Source of the DNA: Enteropsectra breve
Lineage: Eukaryota; Microsporidia
Direction of reading: 5' to 3'
DNA length: 35,899 nucleotides
Assembly (NCBI GenBank): GCA_024243835.1
Contig: JALPMN010000616.1
Span: 1 to 35,899, forward strand
Part shown: positions 8,959-16,845 of the stretch, piece after piece
Position numbering within the stretch: the stretch's first letter is position 1
Layout of the letters: every line of letters begins with the position of its first letter
Notes under the pieces: generated by a model
The model's database searches: none
Seen by the model: the letters and a program-made list of their open reading frames with translations, nothing else
Told to the model about the DNA's origin: nothing
Translations under genes and position numbers: made by a program

Positions 8959-9630
8959 ATGTCCGAGGATAGAGACCAAAAGGCACAAGACTTTTTGAAG
9001 CACCTGAGTGGATTGAGCTTCAACCAGCAGTGCGCCGACTGTGCAAAGCCTGGCCCGACGTGGGTGAATTTATCTCTTGGGGTGTTTATTTGCCACGAGT
9101 GTGCAGGGAAACACAGGGCAATGAGCACAGTTGTGCAGCCCCGCGTGAGAAGCACCGTGATTGATAAGCTGAGTCTGGATGATCTGAGGATCCTGTATGT
9201 GGGAGGAAATAAACACATGCACCATTTCGAAAACAACAGCAATTTGAATGTCAAATATAAAGATGCAGGAGCGTTTATTAAAGATCTTGAAAAGAGAACC
9301 GCAGAATCTGAGGCGAAGGAGCCAGGCGATAGCTTTTTAGAGAGCAAAAGCAAAGCTCCAGCGGCTGCCTTCGGGAAGGCTGCAATCAAAAAGCAAAGCA
9401 TGCCCAAGTTTGGCTCAAAGATAAATTTTAGCCAGGAAAAAGAAGAACCGAAGAAAGTGCTCGAAAGAAAGAAAGAAGAGCCGCCAGTAAAAATTATCGA
9501 AAGCAGCCAGGCGCCTGCACGAACAGTGTTCAGCAGAAACATAAAAAACACTTCTAACATGAAAAAAGATATAGACAGCTCTCGGAGCCCATTTAGCTTT
9601 AAGCCGGCTGAAAGGGAAAACAAAAATTAA
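8959..9630 (+). CDS. ArfGAP zinc-finger protein (Glo3/ArfGAP2-3-like)
   Basis: The frame is open back to 8785, but the ArfGAP domain begins right after ATG 8959, which has GGGCCC five to ten bases upstream, giving 223 residues. The zinc finger is CADC...CHEC (Cys 25, 28, 45, 48) followed by the arginine finger in AGKHR (Arg 53), then the usual VRSTVIDKLSLDDLRIL segment. ArfGAPs trigger GTP hydrolysis on Arf1 and drive COPI vesicle uncoating at the Golgi. The C-terminal half is lysine- and glutamate-rich and ends SPFSFKPAERENKN, with SxxF-like spacing somewhat like the Glo3 regulatory motif; that link is inference. It converges on the cyclin gene, 94 bp apart. Confidence 0.92.
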   Translation: MSEDRDQKAQDFLKHLSGLSFNQQCADCAKPGPTWVNLSLGVFICHECAGKHRAMSTVVQPRVRSTVIDKLSLDDLRILYVGGNKHMHHFENNSNLNVKYKDAGAFIKDLEKRTAESEAKEPGDSFLESKSKAPAAAFGKAAIKKQSMPKFGSKINFSQEKEEPKKVLERKKEEPPVKIIESSQAPARTVFSRNIKNTSNMKKDIDSSRSPFSFKPAERENKN

Positions 9631-9724
9631 ACAATTTATTTTACAGCGGAAAAGTATAAATCTGTGATGCCTCCGTTCTTCAGCTATCGTTCTGTAGTTT
9701 TCTATCGTCTTTGTACTTTAGTTT

Positions 9725-10396
9725 TTATCTGCAGAATAATTTTCTAAAGAGAGGCTTTTTGAACTTCTGTTTCTTTTTGGCTTTCAGAGGAAAATATCGC
9801 TGGTCGAGAAAGGGACTTATGTCGTCAAATATCGCCTGATCACCGGCAAAAGAAATGTTGTAGTCGGTTAAAATTAGTATTTCGCGCTCGATGCAGTTGA
9901 CCAGGGACAGATCAAGGCCCGCCATCTGTGCCCAGGCCTCATTCGTGTATGAAATGTCGTGATGGTGCTTGTACGAAATAATGCAGCACACGATAAAAAT
10001 AGTGAATGAGTTTTTGATGGCATTTCTGAGCGTTTTGGCATCCACATACCGGTGGTTAAGCAGATCATTGCAGCAAACCTGGGCGATTTTATACATATGA
10101 GCACCACTGGAGCTGGAAGCAGTAAACGGGCAATCTGTGCCCTCGCCAACATGCTGGCTCGCATTCATGCCGCTTTCGCTCTTTGAGGGCCCATTTTCTA
10201 TGTTGAGAAGCTTCTGGTAGAGATCGTCATACTCATACATTTTCCGGTACATCTTGACAGTTGTTGCAAATATCTCAATATTGATTTGCATTTTTACCAA
10301 GATATCAATGAGAAGTGAGGGATGGGTCCTGTTGACGAGAAGCGCTGCTATGTACCTCTCTATCGATGTATATAACTCTCTATAGTAGTCGGCCAT
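9725..10396 (-). CDS. Pho80/Pcl-type cyclin
   Basis: A 223-residue protein with a single cyclin fold. The recognisable core is the region reading VDAKTLRNAIKNSFTIFIVC, IISYKHHHDISYTNEAWAQM and AGLDLSLVNCIEREILILTD (about residues 115-180), which aligns by eye with the Pho80/Pcl cyclins (helix with K-x-x-D-D/H, then YSN-x-x-WA and G-x-S-L-x-x-hN-x-hE-x-x-h-L). Pho80-type cyclins activate Pho85-like kinases in phosphate signalling, polarity or the cell cycle. The end is very basic (KAKKKQKFKKPLFRKLF), possibly a nuclear signal. The ATG lacks CCC; instead TCAAAGGAGTGG lies 12 bases or so upstream. Confidence 0.82.
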   Translation of the reverse strand: MADYYRELYTSIERYIAALLVNRTHPSLLIDILVKMQINIEIFATTVKMYRKMYEYDDLYQKLLNIENGPSKSESGMNASQHVGEGTDCPFTASSSSGAHMYKIAQVCCNDLLNHRYVDAKTLRNAIKNSFTIFIVCCIISYKHHHDISYTNEAWAQMAGLDLSLVNCIEREILILTDYNISFAGDQAIFDDISPFLDQRYFPLKAKKKQKFKKPLFRKLFCR

Positions 10397-10403
10397 CCTG
10401 ACA

Positions 10404-10415
10404 CCACTCCTTTGA
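10404..10415 (-). promoter_or_regulatory. TCAAAGGAGTGG box before the cyclin start
   Basis: On the minus strand TCAAAGGAGTGG ends 7 bases before the cyclin ATG. The same 12-mer occurs before the BAR gene, and a variant before the LC8 gene. All three genes lack the CCC motif. It may be a form of the GGG-type start signal known in microsporidia. It resembles a bacterial Shine-Dalgarno only by chance. Confidence 0.45.
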
Positions 10416-10738
10416 GATTTTATGTGAAAACATCCCCTTATTATTGGTGCCCTCCTGAAGTTTCAGATATACAAATCGAATTTATTTCCTTTTATAACTG
10501 AGCAGGCGCAAGCAGCAAATTAGCGTCTGCCATCATATGAGTAAGCTGGGCGTATTTACAAATTGCACCAAAATAGCTAAAATACAACTAAAGTGCTGGA
10601 AAATAAATCCATTTCTACAATAAAAACGGGTAAAACTTAAATTACTTATAGTGTAAGATATGGATATCATATTTATCGTTACTCTGCTTCTTGGAGAAAG
10701 AATGCTTTGCAAGAAAATGATTTATACTCTAAATAAAT
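10416..10738. other. Intergenic, no gene seen (10416-10738)
   Basis: Between the cyclin start and the end of the next minus-strand gene. A+T-rich, with no credible ORF, RNA gene or repeat seen; it should carry the distal cyclin promoter. Confidence 0.45.
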
Positions 10739-11083
10739 TTAATTTCGCTTTTGTTTCTTATTGTTTCTGATAGCCTTTGACTGGTGCTTCGGATTTGTGT
10801 TCGGCCTTACTTTTTTGTTCTTCTTTCTCCTTTCTGCCGCTGTAAGCTCTTTAGTATTCTGCACTTTGCCTTCTCTATCGCGCTTTCTGGACTCCATCTT
10901 CATTGCAGCCCTCTCGTTAAGCTCCTTGCACTTCTCAATCTCCTGCTCAGTTCGTGCAAGTTCAAAGCCGGTGCTGTTAAAAGGTGGTAAATTCAGTTTG
11001 CTTATAGCATCTGTGGCCCTCTCCCTGAGAATATTCTCAAATTCAGCACTATCTGCACACTCAATTGTATCAATCGGATCCAT
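10739..11083 (-). CDS. Small basic protein, possibly nucleolar Ebp2-like
   Basis: The open frame reaches 11230, but the upstream part is hydrophobic and unlike the rest; I take ATG 11083 (MDPIDTIEC), giving 114 residues. There is no CCC at this ATG. The N-terminal half reads EFENILRERATDAISKLNLP and FELARTEQEIEKCKELNER, and the C-terminal half is strongly basic (AERRKKNKKVRPNTNPKHQS). The layout, a helix with LPPF then a basic coiled tail, recalls a shortened rRNA-processing protein Ebp2 (60S assembly in the nucleolus). That is a guess from pattern only. Composition makes a nuclear or nucleolar location likely. Confidence 0.6.
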   Translation of the reverse strand: MDPIDTIECADSAEFENILRERATDAISKLNLPPFNSTGFELARTEQEIEKCKELNERAAMKMESRKRDREGKVQNTKELTAAERRKKNKKVRPNTNPKHQSKAIRNNKKQKRN

Positions 11084-11246
11084 CTTCAGCTCTAAAAAAT
11101 TTGTAAAATAAAATATTTGGTAAAGGCTTGAGGAGAAAACAAGGGTACGAAACTGGCTTATTTTTATAAATAAGTGTATTGCAGCCATTAGACAAAAAGT
11201 TCTTATATATTTTCTCTTTATATGAATCACTGATTCTGAGGGTTAA

Positions 11247-11474
11247 CTGAAAAAAGACTTAGAATTCTCAGAAAATTTTGCAGAAATAGAACCAAATCCA
11301 CATAGATGAAAGCATAAAAATAATGGAAATGGCTTATATCTGCCGATCTCAGATGAATTATCATATATATTCCCATCTTTTGATGCTCTATAGAATTTAG
11401 TCTTTTATACTCAAAAAAGCGCAGGAAAATTCAAATTAAAAGCGTTTCTTTATGCTTAGAGAAAAATATCTATC
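11247..11474 (+). pseudogene. Possible decayed coding fragment
   Basis: In a 536-bp gap, one plus-strand frame from 11247 to 11474 reads as protein-like sequence interrupted only by TGA at 11307, TAG at 11391 and TAG at 11457. Segments include EFSENFAEIEPNPHR, LYLPISDELSYIFPSFDAL and GKFKLKAFLYA. For A+T-rich random DNA more stops would be expected, but the excess is small, so this may be chance. No family recognised. The rest of the gap (11084-11246 and 11475-11619) shows nothing. Confidence 0.22.
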
Positions 11475-11619
11475 TAAGCAGATAAATTAATTAGTGCAAA
11501 CACTTTGTGTATAAAGAAATTTATTATGTTCATTGTCCTTGCAACCTATCAAGTTATAATTTGAGTAAAGAAGCGGTCTTGCATTTAAAGCTTGGCAATA
11601 CTGTAGTTACATCGTATTT

Positions 11620-11976
11620 TTAATACAACTCGAAGGAATTTGTTCTGTTTACATAGGTGTTTCCGCTTCGTTCTATCATTTCAATATAATCTTCATTGAG
11701 CTCGCCCTCTACTGTCATGGCATAAAGCCCGGGAGTGTATTTGCTCACGCGCTGCCACTTTGCTACCCAAGACATCTCGGGATTGAGCATCCCTATGACA
11801 CCCTTGTAGGATGCACTGGTTGTGTTCTCAAAATTTCTGTGCTTGTTTGTCTGCAAAAATGGGCAATTGGGACACCCGTACGTCTTGAAATATGTTGCTG
11901 GTTTTAATACCGAGCAATTTAAACAGGCCCGTAGCTTTGCTGAGGCGCTTTGTGTTCTTCTCGTACTTTCAGCCAT
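11620..11976 (-). CDS. SPT4: Transcription elongation factor Spt4
   Basis: The frame extends to 12015, but ATG 11976 is preceded directly by TTTTACCC and begins the recognisable protein (118 residues). The zinc finger is CLNC...CPNC (Cys 18, 21, 35, 38), followed by the Spt4 core with FENTTSASYKGVIGMLNPEM, SWVAKWQRVSKYTPGLYAM and a final strand. Spt4 pairs with the NGN domain of Spt5 to form DSIF, which keeps RNA polymerase II processive; in yeasts it also influences centromeric chromatin. Length matches the family (about 100-120). It is divergent from the homeodomain gene. Confidence 0.95.
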   Translation of the reverse strand: MAESTRRTQSASAKLRACLNCSVLKPATYFKTYGCPNCPFLQTNKHRNFENTTSASYKGVIGMLNPEMSWVAKWQRVSKYTPGLYAMTVEGELNEDYIEMIERSGNTYVNRTNSFELY

Positions 11977-12578
11977 GGGTAAAATATTTGAGAAAAATAT
12001 AAAAAAATAGCGCACATTGCGCTAATGATTCATATAGTTTTGTTCTTTTATATATGGCATTATATTTATAGAGCTTAAACATAAAAAATCATAACTTTAA
12101 TTAAAGACTCGTATAAAATATTCTTACACATTTATTTTCAAATCAAATTTTATGCAACTGGCTCCTTTTTCATAAACGAATGGCATAATTTATTAAGAGG
12201 ATATGTCCTCCCCAATAATCTGTTTGTGCGCTATTTTATAAATTAAACCTTAACTGTGGTGAAGATAAATAGTTTGCCTCTTGCAGATTATTTTATGGAA
12301 TTTTTCACTGTTATTGAAGCAAATAAAATTATTTAACTGTCGATACAATGTTTCTAAAACATTTCATTATTGTTTGTTCCTAATTGGGAAACATCAACAT
12401 TAAAATGCTTCTTTTTAGGAATGTGTCTTTACTAAGTACCAAATGTCTAATATAGTAGAAAAAAATACTTGTAAATTCTACAAATAGCTATATAAATGCA
12501 ATGTCTGATGTTTCCTAAGATCATTTTGACTTTAATTAAAATTTAATTAAATATTTCTGAAAGGCTAAAAATTTACCC
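11977..12578. other. Long divergent intergenic region (Spt4 / homeodomain)
   Basis: A 602-bp, very A+T-rich interval between two CCC-marked divergent genes. Near the right end, AAAATTTAATTAAATATTT and then AAAAATTTACCC precede the homeodomain ATG. No ORF, RNA gene or clear repeat was found. Confidence 0.5.
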
Positions 12579-12938
12579 ATGGGTGCACATGATATACTTA
12601 CTTGCAATAATAACTGCAAATCCAAGCGTAAAAATTATAATTACGAAATTTTGGAAAGCTTCTTTACGCATGAGCAATATCCGAGCCTGATTCAGCGGAG
12701 CGTATTATCCGAAAAAACAGGGCTAAGCCCCAAATCGGTACAAATATGGTTTCAAAACCAAAGAGCGAGAAGAAAGGCAGCGACTGCGCAGGAAACCCAT
12801 CCCAATTTTCTCCAGGGCAATAAATACCATTTAGTCACGGAATATGAAATCACGCATTCATGGAAAAAACTGAAAAAACTTGCCGATGCTGCATCGATTG
12901 AGCATTATTTCCGCGCATATACTGTGCACAAGCATTGA
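12579..12938 (+). CDS. Homeodomain transcription factor
   Basis: A 119-residue protein that is little more than a homeodomain. Helix 1 lies in YEILESFFTHEQYP, helix 2 in LIQRSVLSEKTGL and the recognition helix in SVQIWFQNQRARRKA (about 53-67), with the invariant WFQN and the basic RARRKA end. A basic arm (KSKRKNYN) precedes the fold. Microsporidia carry a family of such very short homeodomain proteins, thought to be DNA-binding regulators. Targets are unknown. The C-terminal 45 residues have no known motif. The ATG is directly preceded by AAATTTACCC. Confidence 0.95.
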   Translation: MGAHDILTCNNNCKSKRKNYNYEILESFFTHEQYPSLIQRSVLSEKTGLSPKSVQIWFQNQRARRKAATAQETHPNFLQGNKYHLVTEYEITHSWKKLKKLADAASIEHYFRAYTVHKH

Positions 12939-13552
12939 ATTTTGGCTTTAGAAATAAAATTTTTGGATGTTTCATTTTTTAATTAGCTTATTTTTTTAAT
13001 TTTCATTAAGCTAAATTCAAAAATAAATATCTGTAGCAATCCAATTCAAGCGAACTAATCTACTTGTTAGGAGGTACATAATAAAAAAGCTTTTTTTCAG
13101 CCCATTACACTATAGTAGCTTGAGCCTAAATCCATTAAATATTTTTGAAACTAACTATACGGGCTATAAATAATAGTCTTGAGCACATGTTTTCCAATAG
13201 ACGATACTATGTAACTTTATTTGCACTAATCCCTCTCGGCTTAGGAGAAGAGCATTCTAAAATTTACACATGCTCCACTCGCATTTACTTTGCTTTCAAG
13301 AGTGCATGGTAAGCACAAAGAGTAGCGCTTGTGTAAAACTTGGCTAGTTTATAGCAGTAAAATACATTTATAAACACACAAGGATTTAACTGCTACAGAT
13401 TTTGTCGTATAAATATTATTATAATTTAATACCCATCTATGGATAACCATTATTTACAACAGAAAGAATTAACTGCTAGAGATTTAATGATATCTTCTTC
13501 ATAAAATCAGAACAATCTTCAGAGTTTTTTTAATTAAAGCAAATGTAAAATA
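12939..13552. other. Long intergenic region with small ORFs and an imperfect repeat
   Basis: A 614-bp gap between convergent genes. It contains a 41-codon ORF at 13187-13312 (MFSNRRYYVTLFALIPLGLG start, with a signal-peptide-like hydrophobic run) and a 21-codon ORF at 13439-13504 whose ATG follows ACCCATCT. A roughly 20-base motif occurs twice, as GATTTAACTGCTACAGATTT (13383-13402) and GAATTAACTGCTAGAGATTT (13466-13485). Both read as K-(E/D)-LTA-x-D in the local frame. None of these is proved to be a gene. Confidence 0.35.
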
Positions 13553-14974
13553 TTACAGTTTAGATTCAGAAAGCTTCTTCATAACTTCATAAAAGGCCCG
13601 CACTGGCTTTCCTGTCATTCCCTTTCCGTACAATTCGCTGTTGAAGGAGTTAGACATCACCCCGGCAATGTCGAAATGAGCCCATTCCACGTCTTTTTCA
13701 ACAAACGCGTGCAAAAACTCTGCAGCTTTGGCTGAGCCTGCATCTCTACCGCCCATATTGTTTAAATCAGCAACATTAGACTTTAGGGCTTCCTGATAAA
13801 ATAAAGAGAGGGGCATTCGCCACATTTGGTCATTTGAATGATTTCCCATGCTTGAGATCACCTCGCTGAGTGCATTGCTGTTTGTGAAGTATCCAACAAA
13901 GACACTTCCAAGAGCGATTGACATAGCGCCCGTCAGTGTTGCTGCATCAAGCAGATATCTCGGCTTATCTGCCTGCGCAAATGTAATGGCATCCGCAAGA
14001 ATCAGCCGTCCCTCCGCATCGGTATTATCAACCTCAACGCTCTTCCCTGACATGCTTATAAAGACATCTCCAGGCTTTGTTGCTGTTGAGCTTGGCATGT
14101 TTTCAACAAGCGGAAATGTGGCACTCACATTTATTTTAAGGCCGGCCTCTGCAACCAGTTTGAAGGCAGCAAGCAGCGTTCCTGCGCCCATCATGTCCCC
14201 CTTCATTTCGCACATGCTTGGAGACGGCTTTAAGGAAATTCCTCCGGTGTCGAAAGTGACGCCCTTTCCAACGAGTGCGACATCCACCTGTTTTGACTCG
14301 CGCCCAAAATACTTCATATGCAGCAGCCTTGGCTCCTCTCTCGATCCCTGCGAAACACTCAGCATCAAATTCATTCCCTTTTCTCTGATTTCCTCAGGCC
14401 CTAGCGCAGAAATATCAATCTTTAGCTCACCCATGAACTTCTTTGCGTATTCGACGAACATTCTTGGTGTCATCAAATTGGCCGGTGTGTCTCCCAAGAA
14501 TCTTGCAAAGTTTTGTGCGTTTGCGATGGAAATAATTTCACTATTTTCAGGTGCCACAACCTTAAATGCTCTTTTAGATTTATCCTGTTTCAAAAAATCA
14601 TAGGAATATGTTGAAATAATAAATGAGTAAATCATATCGCCTGTGTGCTCACATTTCTCAAAGGATATTTTAGAGCTGCTCTTTAAAAACGGCTGTACCT
14701 TGGCAACCGCCTTGCTTATGTTTGTCCTAAGAACGTTCGGACAGCCAGTTTTGTTTCCAGCGGAAATCAGCACAGTTTCACCCTCAATAATGAACTCTCC
14801 GACGCTTGCTCCTGCCTTTTTCTCTTTCAAAATTCCCACCAGGGCCTGTGCATTTTCGTCGCTGTAAGCAGTATACTCATCCCCTATCTTGCTGTACAGT
14901 GCTAGTTTATATGCAGACTCGGTATTTTCTGCACTTATTCTTTCTTTCAGCCTGTCGTAGTCCAAAAGAGCCAT
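13553..14974 (-). CDS. Leucyl aminopeptidase, peptidase family M17
   Basis: The frame extends to 15073, but ATG 14974, preceded by ATTTTTGCTCCCTT, begins the family-like part (473 residues). The N-terminal domain is divergent; the C-terminal catalytic domain has both M17 signatures: VGKGVTFDTGGISLKPS with the metal-binding Lys and Asp, and VDNTDAEGRLILADA with Asp and Glu ligands and the catalytic Arg. GDMMGAGTLLAAF between them is the usual di-metal site helix. M17 enzymes form cytosolic hexamers that trim N-terminal residues from peptides, likely recycling amino acids. If the upstream ATG at 15073 were used it would add a hydrophobic stretch, less likely given the CCC. Confidence 0.95.
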   Translation of the reverse strand: MALLDYDRLKERISAENTESAYKLALYSKIGDEYTAYSDENAQALVGILKEKKAGASVGEFIIEGETVLISAGNKTGCPNVLRTNISKAVAKVQPFLKSSSKISFEKCEHTGDMIYSFIISTYSYDFLKQDKSKRAFKVVAPENSEIISIANAQNFARFLGDTPANLMTPRMFVEYAKKFMGELKIDISALGPEEIREKGMNLMLSVSQGSREEPRLLHMKYFGRESKQVDVALVGKGVTFDTGGISLKPSPSMCEMKGDMMGAGTLLAAFKLVAEAGLKINVSATFPLVENMPSSTATKPGDVFISMSGKSVEVDNTDAEGRLILADAITFAQADKPRYLLDAATLTGAMSIALGSVFVGYFTNSNALSEVISSMGNHSNDQMWRMPLSLFYQEALKSNVADLNNMGGRDAGSAKAAEFLHAFVEKDVEWAHFDIAGVMSNSFNSELYGKGMTGKPVRAFYEVMKKLSESKL

Positions 14975-15163
14975 AAGGGAGCAAAAATATTTTAATTTAC
15001 AAACACAGCTCTTGGAAGAAATCGAATGCAGAGCCAAACAGATGATCCACCAGAAGATGAAATTCCAATACAATAAACTGTAGTGATGCGGTTGCTACAG
15101 AATTCATGTTAAGAGAATCTAAAAAATATTAATAGGAATATAAATAAACTCTAAGAATGCGCT

Positions 15164-15874
15164 TTATTCTGTGTATTTCAGAAGTTCTGACATCTCTTCG
15201 GTGTGCTTGCGATACTCCTTGCTGACTGACTTCAGAAGCTCTGGAAGCCCTGATGTTTCTATGAAGCTCTTCATTGACTTCAGTGTGCTCTTGGAGTGGC
15301 TCTCAAAGTCGCTCTGCTGTGAGCTTCTTATCTCATCACTGCAGTTCCCGTCCTGAATCAGAGACTCCAGCCCAAAACGCATGTCGAACACCACGGATCT
15401 TTGGTGGTCGATCTCATCGATTCTTCGCTGGATCGAGCTGAGCTCAGACTTCAGCATTGAAAGCCTGGAGTTCAGCACCCTCTTGGACTTGCTTATCGAG
15501 GTGTAGCTTGTCTCCATTTTGCTGCCCAGTGAGCTTGCCTTAGAGTCGCTGGATGTCTTGAGCGATGTTCCGATGCTGGCAAGTTTTTCATAGAGATCTG
15601 TGTTTTTGTACAGCTTTAGTGAGGCCTTGTCATTGAGATACTGCACACCCTTCTTAAAAGACTTGTAGATCGTATTTCCGTGCTCGTAGCTTCGGATAGA
15701 CTCAATAAGACCGCTCAGCTGAGATGATGATCTTTTGAAGCTCTTGTACTCCGCCTCAGTCTCTGCATATCCAGAAACAAGTGCTACGTTGCGGTAGTCG
15801 ATTCTCTTCAGGCTTCTCATAAGCCTCTTTCCTATCTTCTGAATTCTGCTGCTCGGCTGACTGGCACTCTGCAT
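15164..15874 (-). CDS. BAR-domain protein (Rvs161/amphiphysin-like)
   Basis: A 236-residue, largely helical protein matching a bare BAR domain. An N-terminal amphipathic stretch (RIQKIGKRLMRSLKRIDYR) precedes helix 1 with AETEAEYKSFKRSSSQLSGL, the middle has NTDLYEKLASIGTSLK, typical of the BAR helix 1-2 junction, and helix 3 includes RRIDEIDHQRSVVFDMRFG. BAR dimers bind and bend membranes in endocytosis or vesicle formation. Serine content is high (about one in six), a possible phosphorylation target. The ATG lacks CCC; TCAAAGGAGTGG lies upstream. Confidence 0.78.
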   Translation of the reverse strand: MQSASQPSSRIQKIGKRLMRSLKRIDYRNVALVSGYAETEAEYKSFKRSSSQLSGLIESIRSYEHGNTIYKSFKKGVQYLNDKASLKLYKNTDLYEKLASIGTSLKTSSDSKASSLGSKMETSYTSISKSKRVLNSRLSMLKSELSSIQRRIDEIDHQRSVVFDMRFGLESLIQDGNCSDEIRSSQQSDFESHSKSTLKSMKSFIETSGLPELLKSVSKEYRKHTEEMSELLKYTE

Positions 15875-15883
15875 ATCGCTGTG

Positions 15884-15895
15884 CCACTCCTTTGA
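15884..15895 (-). promoter_or_regulatory. TCAAAGGAGTGG box before the BAR gene start
   Basis: Identical 12-mer to the one before the cyclin gene. Here it ends 9 bases before the ATG and is preceded by GCTATTTAAA. Two identical copies at the same place relative to two non-CCC genes suggests a shared start or transcription signal. Confidence 0.45.
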
Positions 15896-16100
15896 TTTAA
15901 ATAGCTAAAATAAATGCACCAATAGAAATATGCTTAAAGGGGTATTTTTAAAAATATTCTTGGGTTTTTATAAAGATAGCACTCCATCTGGGAGAATCAT
16001 ATGAAAAAGATCTCATTACTGATTTGGAGTACCCATTGTGCACTATACAAGCATGTTAAATATATACTTTAAGTCAGATAAGATCGCATTTCTATTTTAT

Positions 16101-16409
16101 TCAATTTGGGACAAACATTTTAAACACCACAAACGCAGTGTCGTCTACAGTAAAGTCAGCCATCGTGTTCTTCAAAAATGTACACGAGCCAACCATGTGT
16201 TTTCCACCGAAAACTATCCATCCCTTCGGATGCTTCTCATCTAAGTAGTTCTTCATTTTCTCCACCAGTGCCGGCAGTGTTTTGCAGTGCTTATTTTGTA
16301 TGTAGGCCTCTTTGATGCTCTCACGGTATTCCTTGCTAAGGCCAGTTGTTTTAAACTTGAACTCGAGTATTTGTTCATTGGCAGGCGCTGTTTGTTCAGC
16401 ATTATTCAT
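16101..16409 (-). CDS. Dynein light chain LC8-type
   Basis: A 102-residue protein. After a 13-residue leader, the LC8 fold is visible: helices KEYRESIKEAYIQNKH and LPALVEKMKNYLDEKHPKGW, then the strands WIVFGGKHMVGSCTFL and FTVDDTAFVVFKMF that in LC8 form the dimer and ligand groove. The H-x-x-VG-x-x-x-G-S pattern and the closing hydrophobic strand match the family. LC8 is a hub that dimerises partners, including dynein intermediate chains, nuclear-pore and other cargo proteins. The ATG is preceded at 14 bases by AAGGAGCGGG rather than CCC. Confidence 0.85.
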   Translation of the reverse strand: MNNAEQTAPANEQILEFKFKTTGLSKEYRESIKEAYIQNKHCKTLPALVEKMKNYLDEKHPKGWIVFGGKHMVGSCTFLKNTMADFTVDDTAFVVFKMFVPN

Positions 16410-16423
16410 TCGTCTGATGGAAT

Positions 16424-16433
16424 CCCGCTCCTT
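16424..16433 (-). promoter_or_regulatory. AAGGAGCGGG box before the LC8 gene
   Basis: A variant of the AAGGAGTGG box found before the cyclin and BAR genes, preceded by GGATTTA. It ends 14 bases before the ATG. Third example of the class among genes without CCC. Confidence 0.4.
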
Positions 16434-16520
16434 AAATCCAAGTTTCAGATTGTTTTAGGATAAAACTACTGAGATTGCATTTCATCGTTTCACGTTTACA
16501 TCAATAAAGGATCTTTGTTA

Positions 16521-16668
16521 TATAAACAGTCTTTTTTACTATAAAAATACTTTTTACTATAAACAGTCTTTTTTACTATAAAAATACTTTTTACTATAAA
16601 CAGTCTTTTTTACTATAAAAATACTTTTTACTATAAACAGTCTTTTTTACTATAAAAATACTTTTTAT
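16521..16668 (+). repeat. Four 37-bp tandem repeats, each with two TATAAA elements
   Basis: Units begin at 16521, 16558, 16595 and 16632 and are essentially identical; only the last two bases of the fourth differ. Each unit is itself an imperfect doublet: TATAAACAGTCTTTTTTAC followed by TATAAAAATACTTTTTAC. The array therefore holds eight TATAAA boxes. It lies between the divergent LC8 and PIG-U-like genes, 112 bp from one start and 178 bp from the other. The near-identity implies recent expansion or an assembly or slippage-prone locus. Confidence 0.95.
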
Positions 16669-16845
16669 ATTATCAATCCCTCTAACTTTAATAAGTACGC
16701 TGACTTAATATTCTTATTTAGTGATCCTTCCTATCATGTAAACTTATAAGATCTGAATATATTCAAAAGTCTTAGGTTCCGGTAGACAAAACGTTTTCTT
16801 TGGGATAATTTGTTTTTTTATTTTTTCATTCTTTGTTTTTCGCCC

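Noticed and set aside
8802..9623. Long antisense frame (273 codons) opposite the ArfGAP
   Set aside because: The sense frame has a clear zinc finger and CCC-marked start; the antisense peptide is Leu/Ser-rich with no motif, a codon-bias shadow.
10404..10415. AGGAGTGG as a bacterial Shine-Dalgarno sequence
   Set aside because: The gene content is eukaryotic throughout, and only three genes have it; a eukaryotic start or transcription signal is more likely.
12579..12938. Idea that the short homeodomain gene is a fragment
   Set aside because: The ATG has a perfect signal, the domain is complete and microsporidian homeodomain proteins are typically this short.
13848..14603. Antisense frame (251 codons) opposite the aminopeptidase
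   Set aside because: The M17 signatures lie on the minus strand in this interval; the antisense product is a Ser/Ala-rich shadow.
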